From NCBI GenBank assembly GCA_937958345.1, contig CALGNW010000193.1, positions 1-31,802 on the forward strand: 31,802 nucleotides of DNA, written 5' to 3'. This stretch comes from an uncultured Neomegalonema sp. Lineage in GTDB: Bacteria > Pseudomonadota > Alphaproteobacteria > Rhodobacterales > Rhodobacteraceae. Positions 15,822-23,000 of this stretch are shown piece after piece (the first letter of the stretch is position 1; every line of letters begins with the position of its first letter). The notes below the pieces were generated by a model. The model saw only the letters and a program-made list of their open reading frames with translations, was not told where the DNA came from and searched no databases. The position numbers were made by a program, and so were the translations under genes.

Positions 15822-17291
15822 GTGGAGTTATCAGCTTTGAGCTGCGAATTGGACAACTTGCCGGCCGGCACTTTCGGAAGATTATCCGACAGGCTGACCA
15901 CGGCTGTCTGGATTTTCGACTTCGACCTCTTCCGCGTCATCTGGGCAAATGCCGCGGCTTTGAAAGTCTGGAATGCGGAAACACGCGAAGAACTCGCCGC
16001 CCGTGACCTCTCCGAAGACATGTCGGACAGCGTCGAAACGAGGCTGAGGCAGTATCAGGCGGATTTCGCTGAACCGAACGCAAGCTTCAACGAAATCTGG
16101 ACGCTCTATCCGAACGGCCAACCGCAAACCCTGAACGTCAATTTCGCCGGTATAACGCTGGAAGACGGACGGCTGGCGATGCTGTGCGAGGGCACGGTCG
16201 AGCAGGCACGCGAGCCGGAAGCCATCCGCAGCGCGCAGGCGTTGCTGCATACGCCAGTCAAAATATCGCTTTTCGGGATAAACGGCGAGGCTCTGTATCA
16301 CAATCCGGCGGCACGCAGTTCACGCATCGACGGACGGGGCGGACTGACCGATCACTTCTCCAACCCACGCCATGGCCGGGAATTTTTCGAGGCGCTCAAG
16401 GTGTCGAAATCCGACAAGACAGTGGCGCGGGTCAAAACCACAGACGGCACGCGCTGGCACGAAATCAGCGGCATTTGCTGTCGCGACTCCGTCACGGGGG
16501 CCGAGGCGTATCTGATCAGCGAACTGGATGTCACCGATCTGAAAGAGGCCGAAGAACGCGCCGAGCGCGCCGACCGCGCCAAGTCGGAATTTCTGGCGAA
16601 TATGAGCCACGAACTTCGGACACCGTTGAACGCAATCATCGGATTTTCCGACTTCATCATCTCCGGCAGTATGGCCGGGTCTGTGCCGCCCAAATACACG
16701 GAATATGTCGGCGACATCCATGACAGCGGGCAACACCTGCTCCAGCTTATCAACGACATTCTCGATATCGCGAAGATTGAAACGGGAGAAATGCCGCTTC
16801 ACCTCGAAGAGGTCCCGATCGACGAGGCGTTCAATGCGATGGAACGGACAATCGGGCCTCAAGCCCGCAAAAAGCGTGTTGTCCTGGATATCGCCTCGAC
16901 ACACGGATCCCTGACGATCAAAGCGGATGTCAGGCGCTTCAAGCAGATTTTGCTCAACCTGCTGAGCAATGCGATCAAATTCACCGATGACGGCGGTACG
17001 GTGACGCTTCGCGCCGAACTGCGCGATAAGTTTGTTGCGGTCATTGTCGAAGACACCGGCATCGGGATGAATCCCGACGAGGTGTTGGAATCGCTCAAAC
17101 CCTTCCGGCAGGTCGATAATTCAATCACCCGCCGCTACGAGGGGACGGGCCTTGGCCTGCCCCTGAGTAAAAATCTGGCCGAAAGCCAAGGCGGTACGCT
17201 CGAAATATCGTCCCAACCGGGACGCGGTACGGCGGTCACGGTCACAATCCCGACCAACATCGTTGCCGAGGCCCAGCGCGTCTGCGCCTGA
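15822..17291 (+). CDS. Soluble PAS-domain sensor histidine kinase (PleC/DivJ-like)
   Basis: The 489-residue protein has no membrane segment. Two PAS-like domains can be placed at about residues 20-120 (TAVWIFDFDLFRVIWANAAA) and 135-235 (LFGINGEALYHNPAARSS). A short coiled linker rich in Glu/Arg/Ala leads to the HisKA domain, with the phosphorylated His263 in FLANMSHELRTPLNAIIGFS. The ATPase domain has the N box LLNLLSNAIKFTDDGG, G1 VEDTGIGM, the F box LKPFRQVDN and G2 YEGTGLGLPLSKNLAESQGG. The HELRTPLNAIIGFSDF box resembles PleC/DivJ/PdhS kinases of the alphaproteobacterial CtrA pathway. No response regulator is adjacent. The start is a GTG at 15822 without a clear ribosome-binding site, so the first residues are uncertain. 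It sits between gyrB and recF on the opposite strand. Confidence 0.88.
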   Translation: MELSALSCELDNLPAGTFGRLSDRLTTAVWIFDFDLFRVIWANAAALKVWNAETREELAARDLSEDMSDSVETRLRQYQADFAEPNASFNEIWTLYPNGQPQTLNVNFAGITLEDGRLAMLCEGTVEQAREPEAIRSAQALLHTPVKISLFGINGEALYHNPAARSSRIDGRGGLTDHFSNPRHGREFFEALKVSKSDKTVARVKTTDGTRWHEISGICCRDSVTGAEAYLISELDVTDLKEAEERAERADRAKSEFLANMSHELRTPLNAIIGFSDFIISGSMAGSVPPKYTEYVGDIHDSGQHLLQLINDILDIAKIETGEMPLHLEEVPIDEAFNAMERTIGPQARKKRVVLDIASTHGSLTIKADVRRFKQILLNLLSNAIKFTDDGGTVTLRAELRDKFVAVIVEDTGIGMNPDEVLESLKPFRQVDNSITRRYEGTGLGLPLSKNLAESQGGTLEISSQPGRGTAVTVTIPTNIVAEAQRVCA

Positions 17292-17361
17292 TCCTCCACC
17301 CTAATTCCACGCCCGCGTAAATACATACAGCGTCCGCACGCTGCGGCGATTGACTAACCAC

Positions 17362-17404
17362 CAAACCTCTGCAATCATTACTGAATTCTTAATGGTTTGT
17401 TTTT
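17362..17404 (+). terminator. Possible terminator or attenuator after the kinase gene
   Basis: CATTA (17376-17380) pairs with TAATG (17390-17394), and outside it CAAAC (17362-17366) pairs with GTTTG (17395-17399), followed by five T (17400-17404). The stem is AT-rich and bulged on one side, so it is weaker than the others in this window. It lies just before the ribosome-binding site of the 23-codon membrane peptide, so it could end the kinase transcript or attenuate the peptide. Confidence 0.35.
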
Positions 17405-17416
17405 GAGGTGTGCGTC

Positions 17417-17488
17417 ATGGAAACCTTGTTTTCATTGGTACTGGGTCTCTCTCTTTTGATCGGATTTCTGATTCTCAGCTTTGCCTGA
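17417..17488 (+). CDS. Putative 23-residue single-span membrane peptide
   Basis: A short frame encodes METLFSLVLGLSLLIGFLIL followed by SFA. The entire peptide is one hydrophobic helix-forming segment with no charged residue after Glu2. A strong ribosome-binding site, GAGG at 17405-17408, lies eight bases before the ATG. The size and composition are like known bacterial membrane micro-proteins such as KdpF or CydX, which sit beside larger membrane complexes, but I recognise no family and no such complex is next to it. Its last 14 bases overlap the 3' end of the convergent recF gene. It could be co-transcribed with the histidine kinase or expressed alone. The ribosome-binding site and composition are direct observations; a function is not assigned. 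Confidence 0.5.
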   Translation: METLFSLVLGLSLLIGFLILSFA

Positions 17489-18590
17489 CCGGATCGAACG
17501 GCTGAACAACCGACCCGTTTTGTGTCTCTGACACAGTAAACCGCTGGGCCTGCCCGCCCAGCGCATCGAACAGCGCCCATTCCGTCCCCGTCATCCACGC
17601 CTGCACACCCATTGCCTCGATTTCGGCAAACAGCAGCGCGCGACGGTCCGCATCAAAATGCGCGGCGATTTCATCCAGCAATAATATCGGAGGCGCACCG
17701 GTTTTCGCTGTTAACGCCCGCGCATTGGCGAGGATCAAGCTGACAAGCAGCGCCTTTTGCTCTCCGGTGGAACACGCCGAGGCCGGCGTGTCTTTGGCCG
17801 CATAGCGCACGGAAAGGTCGCTGCGATGCGGGCCGAACAACGTACGTCCAGCCGCACCATCGCGCCCGCGCCCGTCGAATAACAGCGCGCGGTATCGTTC
17901 CGTATCCGGCGCTTCGGTCTCGAATGCGCCCTCCAGCGCGACATCGGCGCGGGGAAACGCACTCGCATCATCCTGCGCGCCCAGCAGTCCCGTCAGTGCG
18001 GCGCGGCGGCCTGCGGCCATACCCGTCCCCGCCTCAACCATCTGCGCCTCGAGCGCACCCAGCCAGCGCGGATCGTTCACCCCGTCTTTCAACAGCCGGT
18101 TGCGGTCGCGCATCGCCTTTTCGTACCGGGAGGCATGCTCGGCATGCTCCGGAAAAAAACTCAAGGCGATCCGGTCGAGAAAGCGCCGTCGCTCTGCCGG
18201 CCCCTCGACGAAGACCCGATCAAGCGCGGGAGTCAGCCACAAAATACGTGCAACCCTGCCCAGCGATAGAACAGAGACCTGTTTTTCGTCGCGTTTTGCT
18301 GTCCGGCGCTGCTCGAACTCTGCCCCGGTCCACAACACCGTCGGGTCGGAGGGCGTATCCATCGTCGCTGTGACCGACCAGCCGACGGCAGCCTGCGCGC
18401 GCGCAAAGTCCGCCGGTAGCGCGCGGCGCAACCCTCTGCCGGGGGCCAACAACGACACAGCCTCCAGGATATTGGTCTTTCCCGCGCCGTTCGGTCCCGC
18501 CAGCGCAATCGCATTCGCGCCGACGTCAAGATCAGCACGGGCATAAGACCGAAAGGCGATGAGCCGGAGGGTGCGGATGGCAAGGGTCAC
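17475..18590 (-). CDS. recF: DNA replication and repair protein RecF
   Basis: RecF is an SMC-like ATPase that, with RecO and RecR, loads RecA on gapped DNA at stalled forks. From the GTG at 18590 the protein has 371 residues and opens with VTLAIRTLRLIAFRSYARAD, which aligns with the usual RecF N-terminus. Walker A is AGPNGAGKTN (about 32-40). The RecF block WLTPALDRVFVEGPAERRRF lies near residues 112-131. The ABC signature region is ACSTGEQKALLVSLILA, and Walker B is PPILLLDEIAAHFD. A TTG at 18644 would add 18 residues (Cys/Arg-rich, unlike RecF), which I reject. dnaN lies 85 bp upstream on the same strand, the standard order. At the 3' end it overlaps the small membrane peptide by 14 bp in convergent orientation. 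Confidence 0.94.
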   Translation of the reverse strand: MTLAIRTLRLIAFRSYARADLDVGANAIALAGPNGAGKTNILEAVSLLAPGRGLRRALPADFARAQAAVGWSVTATMDTPSDPTVLWTGAEFEQRRTAKRDEKQVSVLSLGRVARILWLTPALDRVFVEGPAERRRFLDRIALSFFPEHAEHASRYEKAMRDRNRLLKDGVNDPRWLGALEAQMVEAGTGMAAGRRAALTGLLGAQDDASAFPRADVALEGAFETEAPDTERYRALLFDGRGRDGAAGRTLFGPHRSDLSVRYAAKDTPASACSTGEQKALLVSLILANARALTAKTGAPPILLLDEIAAHFDADRRALLFAEIEAMGVQAWMTGTEWALFDALGGQAQRFTVSETQNGSVVQPFDPVRQS

Positions 18591-18675
18591 ACAGAGCTTT
18601 CTATGCGACCGGAGCCGAACCGCCAAGCAGGCGCAACGATGCAATCAACGCGCACGAACGAACGGATGAACCGCG

Positions 18676-19782
18676 CTACACCCGCATCGGCATGACGACA
18701 TAAATCACATTGTCGTCGCCCGCCTCGCGCACGAGAGTCGGCGCGGCGCTGTCGGCAAATTCAAACAGCGCATTCTCGCGCTCGATCTGTCCGGCAATCT
18801 CGGTCAGGTACTTGGCGTTAAAACCAATCGACATCGGCTCGGACGCATACGCGACGACCATTTCCTCGTCGGCTGTCCCGCTCTCGGGAGAGTTGACGGA
18901 CAGCGTCAGCTTGTCCTCTTCCAGTTCCAGCTTTACCGCCCTTGATTTCTCGGAACTGACCGTCGCAACGCGGTCCACGGCAGAGGCAAACATCTTGGCG
19001 TCCACGGTCAGCGTCTTGTCGTTTCCGACCGGGATTACGCGCGTATAGTCGGGGAACTGGCCGTCGATAACCTTCGACGTCAGGACCATCCGGCCACACG
19101 AAATGCGGATCTTTGCCTCGGAGACGGCGATCTGGGCAACCGCGTCCGCGTCTTCGAGCAGCTTGCCGAGTTCCGCCACGGTTTTACGGGGCACAATGAC
19201 GCCGGGTGCATCTGCTGCGCCATTCGGCAAGGGCATATCCACACGCGCCAGACGGTGGCCGTCGGTGGCAACGGCGCGCAGGTTATCGTCAATGACATGC
19301 AGATAGACTCCGTTGAGATAATAGCGCGTCTCTTCGGTCGAAATCGCAAAGCGTGTTTTGTCGAACAGGCGGTTCAACTCTCCGGCGGTCATTTCAAAAT
19401 GATGACCGTATTCCGACGAGGCCATGACCGGATAATCCGACGAGGGCAACGTCGCGAGCGCGAAACGCGATCGCCCCGAACTTACCGTCAGCCGCCCGTC
19501 CTCGACGTTCAGAGACAGCGACACCTCGGACCCGTCGGGCAGCTTGCGGACAATTTCGTACAATGTCTGCGCGGGCGCGGTAACCGCACCGGCGGTTTCG
19601 ACCTTGGCATCCATTGTTTCAACTGCTTCGATATCCAGATCGGTCGCGGTCAATGCCAGTGATCCGCCCTCTGCCTTCAGCATCAGGTTTGATAGAATCG
19701 GGATCGTGTTGCGCCGCTCAACAACGCTTTGCACATGGCTGAGCGATTTCAACAGGGCTGCGCGTTCTGCTGTGACCTTCAT
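18676..19782 (-). CDS. dnaN: DNA polymerase III beta subunit (sliding clamp)
   Basis: The beta clamp is a ring-shaped dimer that tethers DNA polymerase III and other partners to DNA. The 368-residue length is typical, made of three similar domains. The N-terminus MKVTAERAALLKSLSHVQSV leads to VVERRNTIPILSNLMLKAEG. LPSSDYPVMASSE and FAISTEETRYYLNGVYLHV mark the second domain, followed by VATDGHRLARVDMPLP. The third domain has DGQFPDYTRVIP and FNAKYLTEI, and the C-terminus ends in VIYVVMPMRV, the conserved VMPMR tail. The ATG at 19782 has AAAGG upstream. dnaA, which usually precedes dnaN, is absent; a VUT-family transporter gene lies 73 bp upstream on the same strand instead. recF follows. Confidence 0.98.
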   Translation of the reverse strand: MKVTAERAALLKSLSHVQSVVERRNTIPILSNLMLKAEGGSLALTATDLDIEAVETMDAKVETAGAVTAPAQTLYEIVRKLPDGSEVSLSLNVEDGRLTVSSGRSRFALATLPSSDYPVMASSEYGHHFEMTAGELNRLFDKTRFAISTEETRYYLNGVYLHVIDDNLRAVATDGHRLARVDMPLPNGAADAPGVIVPRKTVAELGKLLEDADAVAQIAVSEAKIRISCGRMVLTSKVIDGQFPDYTRVIPVGNDKTLTVDAKMFASAVDRVATVSSEKSRAVKLELEEDKLTLSVNSPESGTADEEMVVAYASEPMSIGFNAKYLTEIAGQIERENALFEFADSAAPTLVREAGDDNVIYVVMPMRV

Positions 19783-19855
19783 CCCGAAACCTTTTCATCG
19801 TCGTCATTCGTGGGAGGCGGACCCTAAAGCACTCGGTTAACAGCGTCGAGTCTGC

Positions 19856-20446
19856 CTATGCAGCCCGCAGATTATAGGTGGCGGCGCGGAATGGGACGAG
19901 CATCAGGACGGTGATCGACAGTTTCACAGCCCAATCAACCAGCCCGTAATTCCACCAACCCTCAAAGCCCGACGCATAAAAGGCCAGCGTCCAGAACAGC
20001 ACGCTGTCCACGGTCCCGGCGATCAACGAGGATACAAGCGGTGCTTTCCACCAGACACCGTCCCGCATCCGGTCAAACAGCGAGACATCGAGCATCTGCG
20101 CCACCAGAAACGCGACGCCCGAGGCAATGGCGATGCGCGGCTCGGCCAGATACCACGACAGCGCGACACCGAACACAAATCCGACGGCAATAACCCGGCG
20201 CGCGGCACTCGGCCCGTAAACGCGGTTCATCATATCCGTTACCAGAAAGGCAACCGGATAGGAGAACGCCGCCCATTGGACATAGTCACTGAACGCAAAG
20301 CCCGTCGCCGCGTTCATATCAACCCCGAAGATGCTGGTAACCGGAATCGTCACCAGATAATTCGAGGCCGCGACAATCAGCGCCATCGCGAGAATGCCTG
20401 CAAGAACCTGAGGGCTTGTCCAGCCGTAGCGCGTTTGAGTATGCAT
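19856..20446 (-). CDS. VUT family protein, probable queuosine precursor transporter
   Basis: The 196-residue membrane protein shows about six hydrophobic segments and VUT/YhhQ family features: SNYLVTIPV in the first helix, then FSYPVAFLVTDMMNRVYGPSAARRVI, then AFLVAQMLDVSLFDRMR. YhhQ imports queuosine precursors (7-cyano- and 7-aminomethyl-7-deazaguanine) for tRNA modification. I placed the start at ATG 20446 (MHTQTRYGWTSP); the frame runs upstream to 20596, but that part is Cys/Ser/Arg-rich and overlaps the start of the divergent GNAT gene. It shares direction with dnaN 73 bp downstream and may be in one transcript. Substrate is by family knowledge only. No queuosine synthesis gene is nearby. 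Confidence 0.85.
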   Translation of the reverse strand: MHTQTRYGWTSPQVLAGILAMALIVAASNYLVTIPVTSIFGVDMNAATGFAFSDYVQWAAFSYPVAFLVTDMMNRVYGPSAARRVIAVGFVFGVALSWYLAEPRIAIASGVAFLVAQMLDVSLFDRMRDGVWWKAPLVSSLIAGTVDSVLFWTLAFYASGFEGWWNYGLVDWAVKLSITVLMLVPFRAATYNLRAA

Positions 20447-20525
20447 CGGGAAATATCCGGTTTTCGGGGTGATCCGCGCGTCTAGCACCCGAAGTCGACA
20501 GGAGCAAGAGCAGCAGGAGCCAGAA

Positions 20526-20981
20526 ATGCCTAACGTCACCGTCGCTTTTGAAAACCCGACAAACCCCGACCTCGCCGCGATGCATGACGCCCGCATAGAA
20601 TTCAGCCTAGACGGCTATGCCCCCGAAGATTGCTTCACGCCTCCGGTCGCCGCGCTCGGGAATACGGACATGCGGTTCCGCGTGGCGCGCCTTGGCGGGC
20701 AGGCGGTCGGGATGGCCGCCCTCCGGCTTGACGACGGCTGGGGCGAGATCAAGGCCGTCTTCGTCGATCCACAGGCAAGGGGAAAGGGCGTCGCCCGCGC
20801 GCTGATGCTGGCGTTGGAGGAAACGGCAAGGTCGGAAGGGCTAACGAAGCTCCGTCTCGAAACCGGCAATCTGCACAAAGATGCGCTTGTCTTTTATCCG
20901 CGTCTCGGCTGGGTTGAAATCCCGCGTTTTGACCCCTACCCCGAGAACGATACCAGCATCTATTTCGAAAAGGACGTATGA
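20526..20981 (+). CDS. GNAT family N-acetyltransferase
   Basis: The 151-residue protein has the GNAT fold for acetyl-CoA-dependent transfer. Motif A is AVFVDPQARGKGVARALMLA (the R/Q-x-x-G-x-G loop binding CoA pyrophosphate). It is preceded by the beta strand VGMAALRLDDGWGEIK and followed by KLRLETGNLHKDALVFYPRLGW and the C-terminal strand STSIYFEK-like ending. It resembles PhnO/YjgM-like small acetyltransferases; the acceptor is unknown. The ATG at 20526 has GGAG (20516-20519) upstream. The N-terminal extension of the frame to 20469 would run into the divergent promoter region. Its stop overlaps the start of the next gene (ATGA), so the two are coupled. The family call is good, the substrate is not known. 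Confidence 0.88.
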   Translation: MPNVTVAFENPTNPDLAAMHDARIEFSLDGYAPEDCFTPPVAALGNTDMRFRVARLGGQAVGMAALRLDDGWGEIKAVFVDPQARGKGVARALMLALEETARSEGLTKLRLETGNLHKDALVFYPRLGWVEIPRFDPYPENDTSIYFEKDV

Positions 20982-22069
20982 TGCGCTGGCCATGGCTAAT
21001 CGCCCTACTCGGGCTCGCTGCGTGCGATGACACACCGGAGGTAAACGTCGAGCGCGCAGCCGGTACACTGCGGATCGCAACCTACAACACCCACCTCGCG
21101 CGGGGCGAGGCAGGCAAGCTTGTCGCCGAACTGCGGGACGGTTCTGCGCAGGTCGATGCCGTTGTGCGCGTGATTGCGGCAGCGGACCCTGACATTCTGC
21201 TGATTAACGAACTGGACTACGATGCCGACCGCGAGGCGCTGGCCCTGTTTCAGGAGCGGCTGGCAGCGGCGGGCGTCGATTATGCCTTCAGCTTTGTTGC
21301 ACCGGTCAATACCGGCAAGCCGACGCGGCTTGATCTGACAGGGGACGGTAAGGATTACGGGCCTGAAAACGCACAGGGATGGGGCGTTTTCGAGGGACAA
21401 TTCGGCATGGCAATCCTTTCGCGCCTGCCAATCCTCAGCGATCAGGTCCGCACATTCGCCGGTCTGCGCTGGAGCGAGATGCCCGGCAACCTCTATCCGC
21501 TGGATTATTTCCCCGAGGTGGCGCTCGACGTGCTGCGCCTTTCGTCAAAAAGCCACTGGGACGTGCCGGTCAAAGCGGGAGGCACGACGCTGCATCTGCT
21601 CGCCAGCCACCCGACCCCGCCGGTTTTCGACGGCGAGGAGGACCGAAACGGAAGACGGAACCACGACGAGATCCGGTTCTGGGCCGATTATATTGACGGT
21701 AAAGAATGGATGCTGTCGGATCAGGGCACACAGGGCGGGTTACCCGCCGACGCTGCCTTCGTCGTCATGGGCGACCTGAATAACGATCCTGAAAACGGGG
21801 ATGGGCGTCACGAGGCGATTAAGGCTCTGATTTCCCATCCCCGCATCCGCGATGCCGCGCCGACCGGATCCGCCGGCACGGCGACCGCTGATTTTGACGC
21901 GGTCGGCAGGCTGCGCGTCGATTATGTCTTACCCTCTGCAAACCTTAACACACGCGGATCGGGTGTTCTTTGGCCCGCCGAGGGTGATCCGCTGCACACG
22001 GTTGCGGCCAGCGCCTCGGACCACCGTTTGGTGTGGGTCGATATCGAGCTGCCTCAGGGCATGAAATAA
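20978..22069 (+). CDS. Endonuclease/exonuclease/phosphatase family lipoprotein
   Basis: The 363-residue protein begins with a lipoprotein signal peptide, LIALLGLAACDD, with Cys16 as the lipid-modified residue. The mature part is an EEP-fold metal-dependent phosphoesterase: RIATYNTHLA (metal-site Asn), ILLINELDYD (metal Glu), LASHPTPP, VVMGDLNNDP (Asp and Asn of the active site) and near the end SASDHRLVWVDI (final Asp-His). An inserted stretch between residues about 105 and 200 carries EGQFGMAILSRLPI. The substrate could be nucleic acid, a sugar phosphate or a phospholipid head group. It is probably anchored in the periplasm. The ATG at 20978 overlaps the GNAT stop by 4 bp; an in-frame ATG at 20981 is equivalent. 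A strong terminator lies 94 bp after the stop. Confidence 0.87.
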   Translation: MMRWPWLIALLGLAACDDTPEVNVERAAGTLRIATYNTHLARGEAGKLVAELRDGSAQVDAVVRVIAAADPDILLINELDYDADREALALFQERLAAAGVDYAFSFVAPVNTGKPTRLDLTGDGKDYGPENAQGWGVFEGQFGMAILSRLPILSDQVRTFAGLRWSEMPGNLYPLDYFPEVALDVLRLSSKSHWDVPVKAGGTTLHLLASHPTPPVFDGEEDRNGRRNHDEIRFWADYIDGKEWMLSDQGTQGGLPADAAFVVMGDLNNDPENGDGRHEAIKALISHPRIRDAAPTGSAGTATADFDAVGRLRVDYVLPSANLNTRGSGVLWPAEGDPLHTVAASASDHRLVWVDIELPQGMK

Positions 22070-22163
22070 GTCTTACTTGGCACGATAATCGCTTTGATCA
22101 CGACACACATCCTGTTGAAGACCTCCCCCGGCCTTTAACGTGATCGACCTGCAGAAGCAGTGA

Positions 22164-22196
22164 AACTCCCGGATCAGAAGTCCGGGAGTTTTTTTT
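22164..22196 (+). terminator. Strong Rho-independent terminator
   Basis: A perfect 10-bp stem, AACTCCCGGA (22164-22173) with TCCGGGAGTT (22181-22190) and a 7-base loop, is followed by an eight-base T run (22189-22196). It is 94 bp after the phosphoesterase stop. The spacer has no recognisable gene. Confidence 0.93.
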
Positions 22197-22409
22197 CGTC
22201 CGCAGCCCGGCAAGGCCGCGGACGTCGCTTTGAATGCGGGGAACTCAAGTGTGATCCGGACATCCGGGCTTATGATGGGGGGCGACCTTCAGTCCGCCCG
22301 AATACCGAACCACGGGCATCGCTCCGCAACCATCATGCCGCACAAACCACGCAGGCCATCCGCCCTTCTCGTCCGTACATCGAATAGTTAACTGGCACAC
22401 AACTGGAAT

Positions 22410-22442
22410 AAACCCGCTGAACGGGTACAGCGGAGAGGGTTT
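22410..22442 (+). promoter_or_regulatory. Hairpin masking the ribosome-binding site of the next gene
   Basis: CCGCTG (22414-22419) pairs with CAGCGG (22428-22433) across an 8-base loop. The outer arms AAACCC (22410-22415) and GGGTTT (22437-22442) can extend or replace this pairing. The likely Shine-Dalgarno sequence GGAGAGGG (22432-22439) lies in the 3' arm, seven to ten bases before the ATG at 22449. Folding would therefore hide it, suggesting control of translation by RNA structure, temperature or a bound factor. Confidence 0.4.
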
Positions 22443-22448
22443 GGACAG

Positions 22449-22724
22449 ATGCCGGTTAATGAATTCGAGCGGGATGAAATCGCTGAATATGCAGCGCTTT
22501 TGTATGGCCCGAACTGGCGGAGTACGCTTGCGGAAAACTTGAATATCACAAGAAAACAGCTTGTTATGACGCTGGCATCCGATGATCCGGTCCCTGAATA
22601 CATTACCGCTCCCTTCATATCCCTGATTGAAAAACATCTGTACCGGCAGACAGAAACGATGCGAAAAATCGAAAACCGCCTGCAGTCAATTCGCGGACAA
22701 CGCGTTAACCATCAGCAACCTTAA
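22449..22724 (+). CDS. Small protein with helix-turn-helix-like segment
   Basis: The 91-residue protein is not one I can name. Residues about 16-45, AALLYGPNWRSTLAENLNITRKQLVMTLAS, resemble the compact helix-turn-helix of small phage- or plasmid-type regulators, in which the pattern is GxNWxSxLAxxLxVSxRTV. The following PVPEYITAPFISLIEKHLYR matches the helix that usually packs after it. The C-terminal third is charged (KIENRLQSIRGQR) and may form a coil. The ATG at 22449 is preceded by a hairpin that contains the ribosome-binding site. It is flanked by a terminator upstream and a separate promoter downstream, so it is probably a single-gene unit. I infer DNA binding from the HTH-like pattern only. 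Confidence 0.7.
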   Translation: MPVNEFERDEIAEYAALLYGPNWRSTLAENLNITRKQLVMTLASDDPVPEYITAPFISLIEKHLYRQTETMRKIENRLQSIRGQRVNHQQP

Positions 22725-22922
22725 CCTGCAGAAAATGACTTTTCGGGGCGACCGCCCAAGGGCTTTTCACGACCGGCGAATTGCATATCGATATCAGTTA
22801 TGAGTCCGAATATGCGACTCGATCTGTCATATCAGACAGTGAACAGCTTTCCGCCGCCCCGATGCCAAGCGCCAATCGTTTCCCGGCTGACGTCCGGCTG
22901 ATTGAGAGGCACCGACAAAAAT

Positions 22923-22951
22923 TTGAGTCGCGTAAAGAAATCATTTACGAT
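22923..22951 (+). promoter_or_regulatory. Sigma-70-type promoter for the secreted protein gene
   Basis: TTGAGT at 22923-22928 and TACGAT at 22946-22951 are separated by exactly 17 bp, with an AT-rich spacer. It lies about 50 bp before the ATG at 23001, so transcription would start near 22958 with a leader of roughly 43 bases. This is the best-looking sigma-70 promoter in the window. Confidence 0.6.
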
Positions 22952-23000
22952 TCCGGACAGCGTCCAAAAAGCGGCGCACAGATTGAGCCAGGAGAATTCG

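Larger units (their letters stand above)
22070..22448. other. Intergenic region with terminator and leader hairpin
   Basis: About 380 bp separate the phosphoesterase and the small HTH-like gene. It holds the terminator at 22164-22196, a small inverted repeat CCGGA-CA-TCCGG near 22258, the palindrome AGTTAACT at 22386-22393, and the leader hairpin at 22410-22442. A 75-codon plus frame starting at 22160 begins inside the terminator stem and looks spurious. I could not place a convincing promoter for the downstream gene. Confidence 0.6.
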
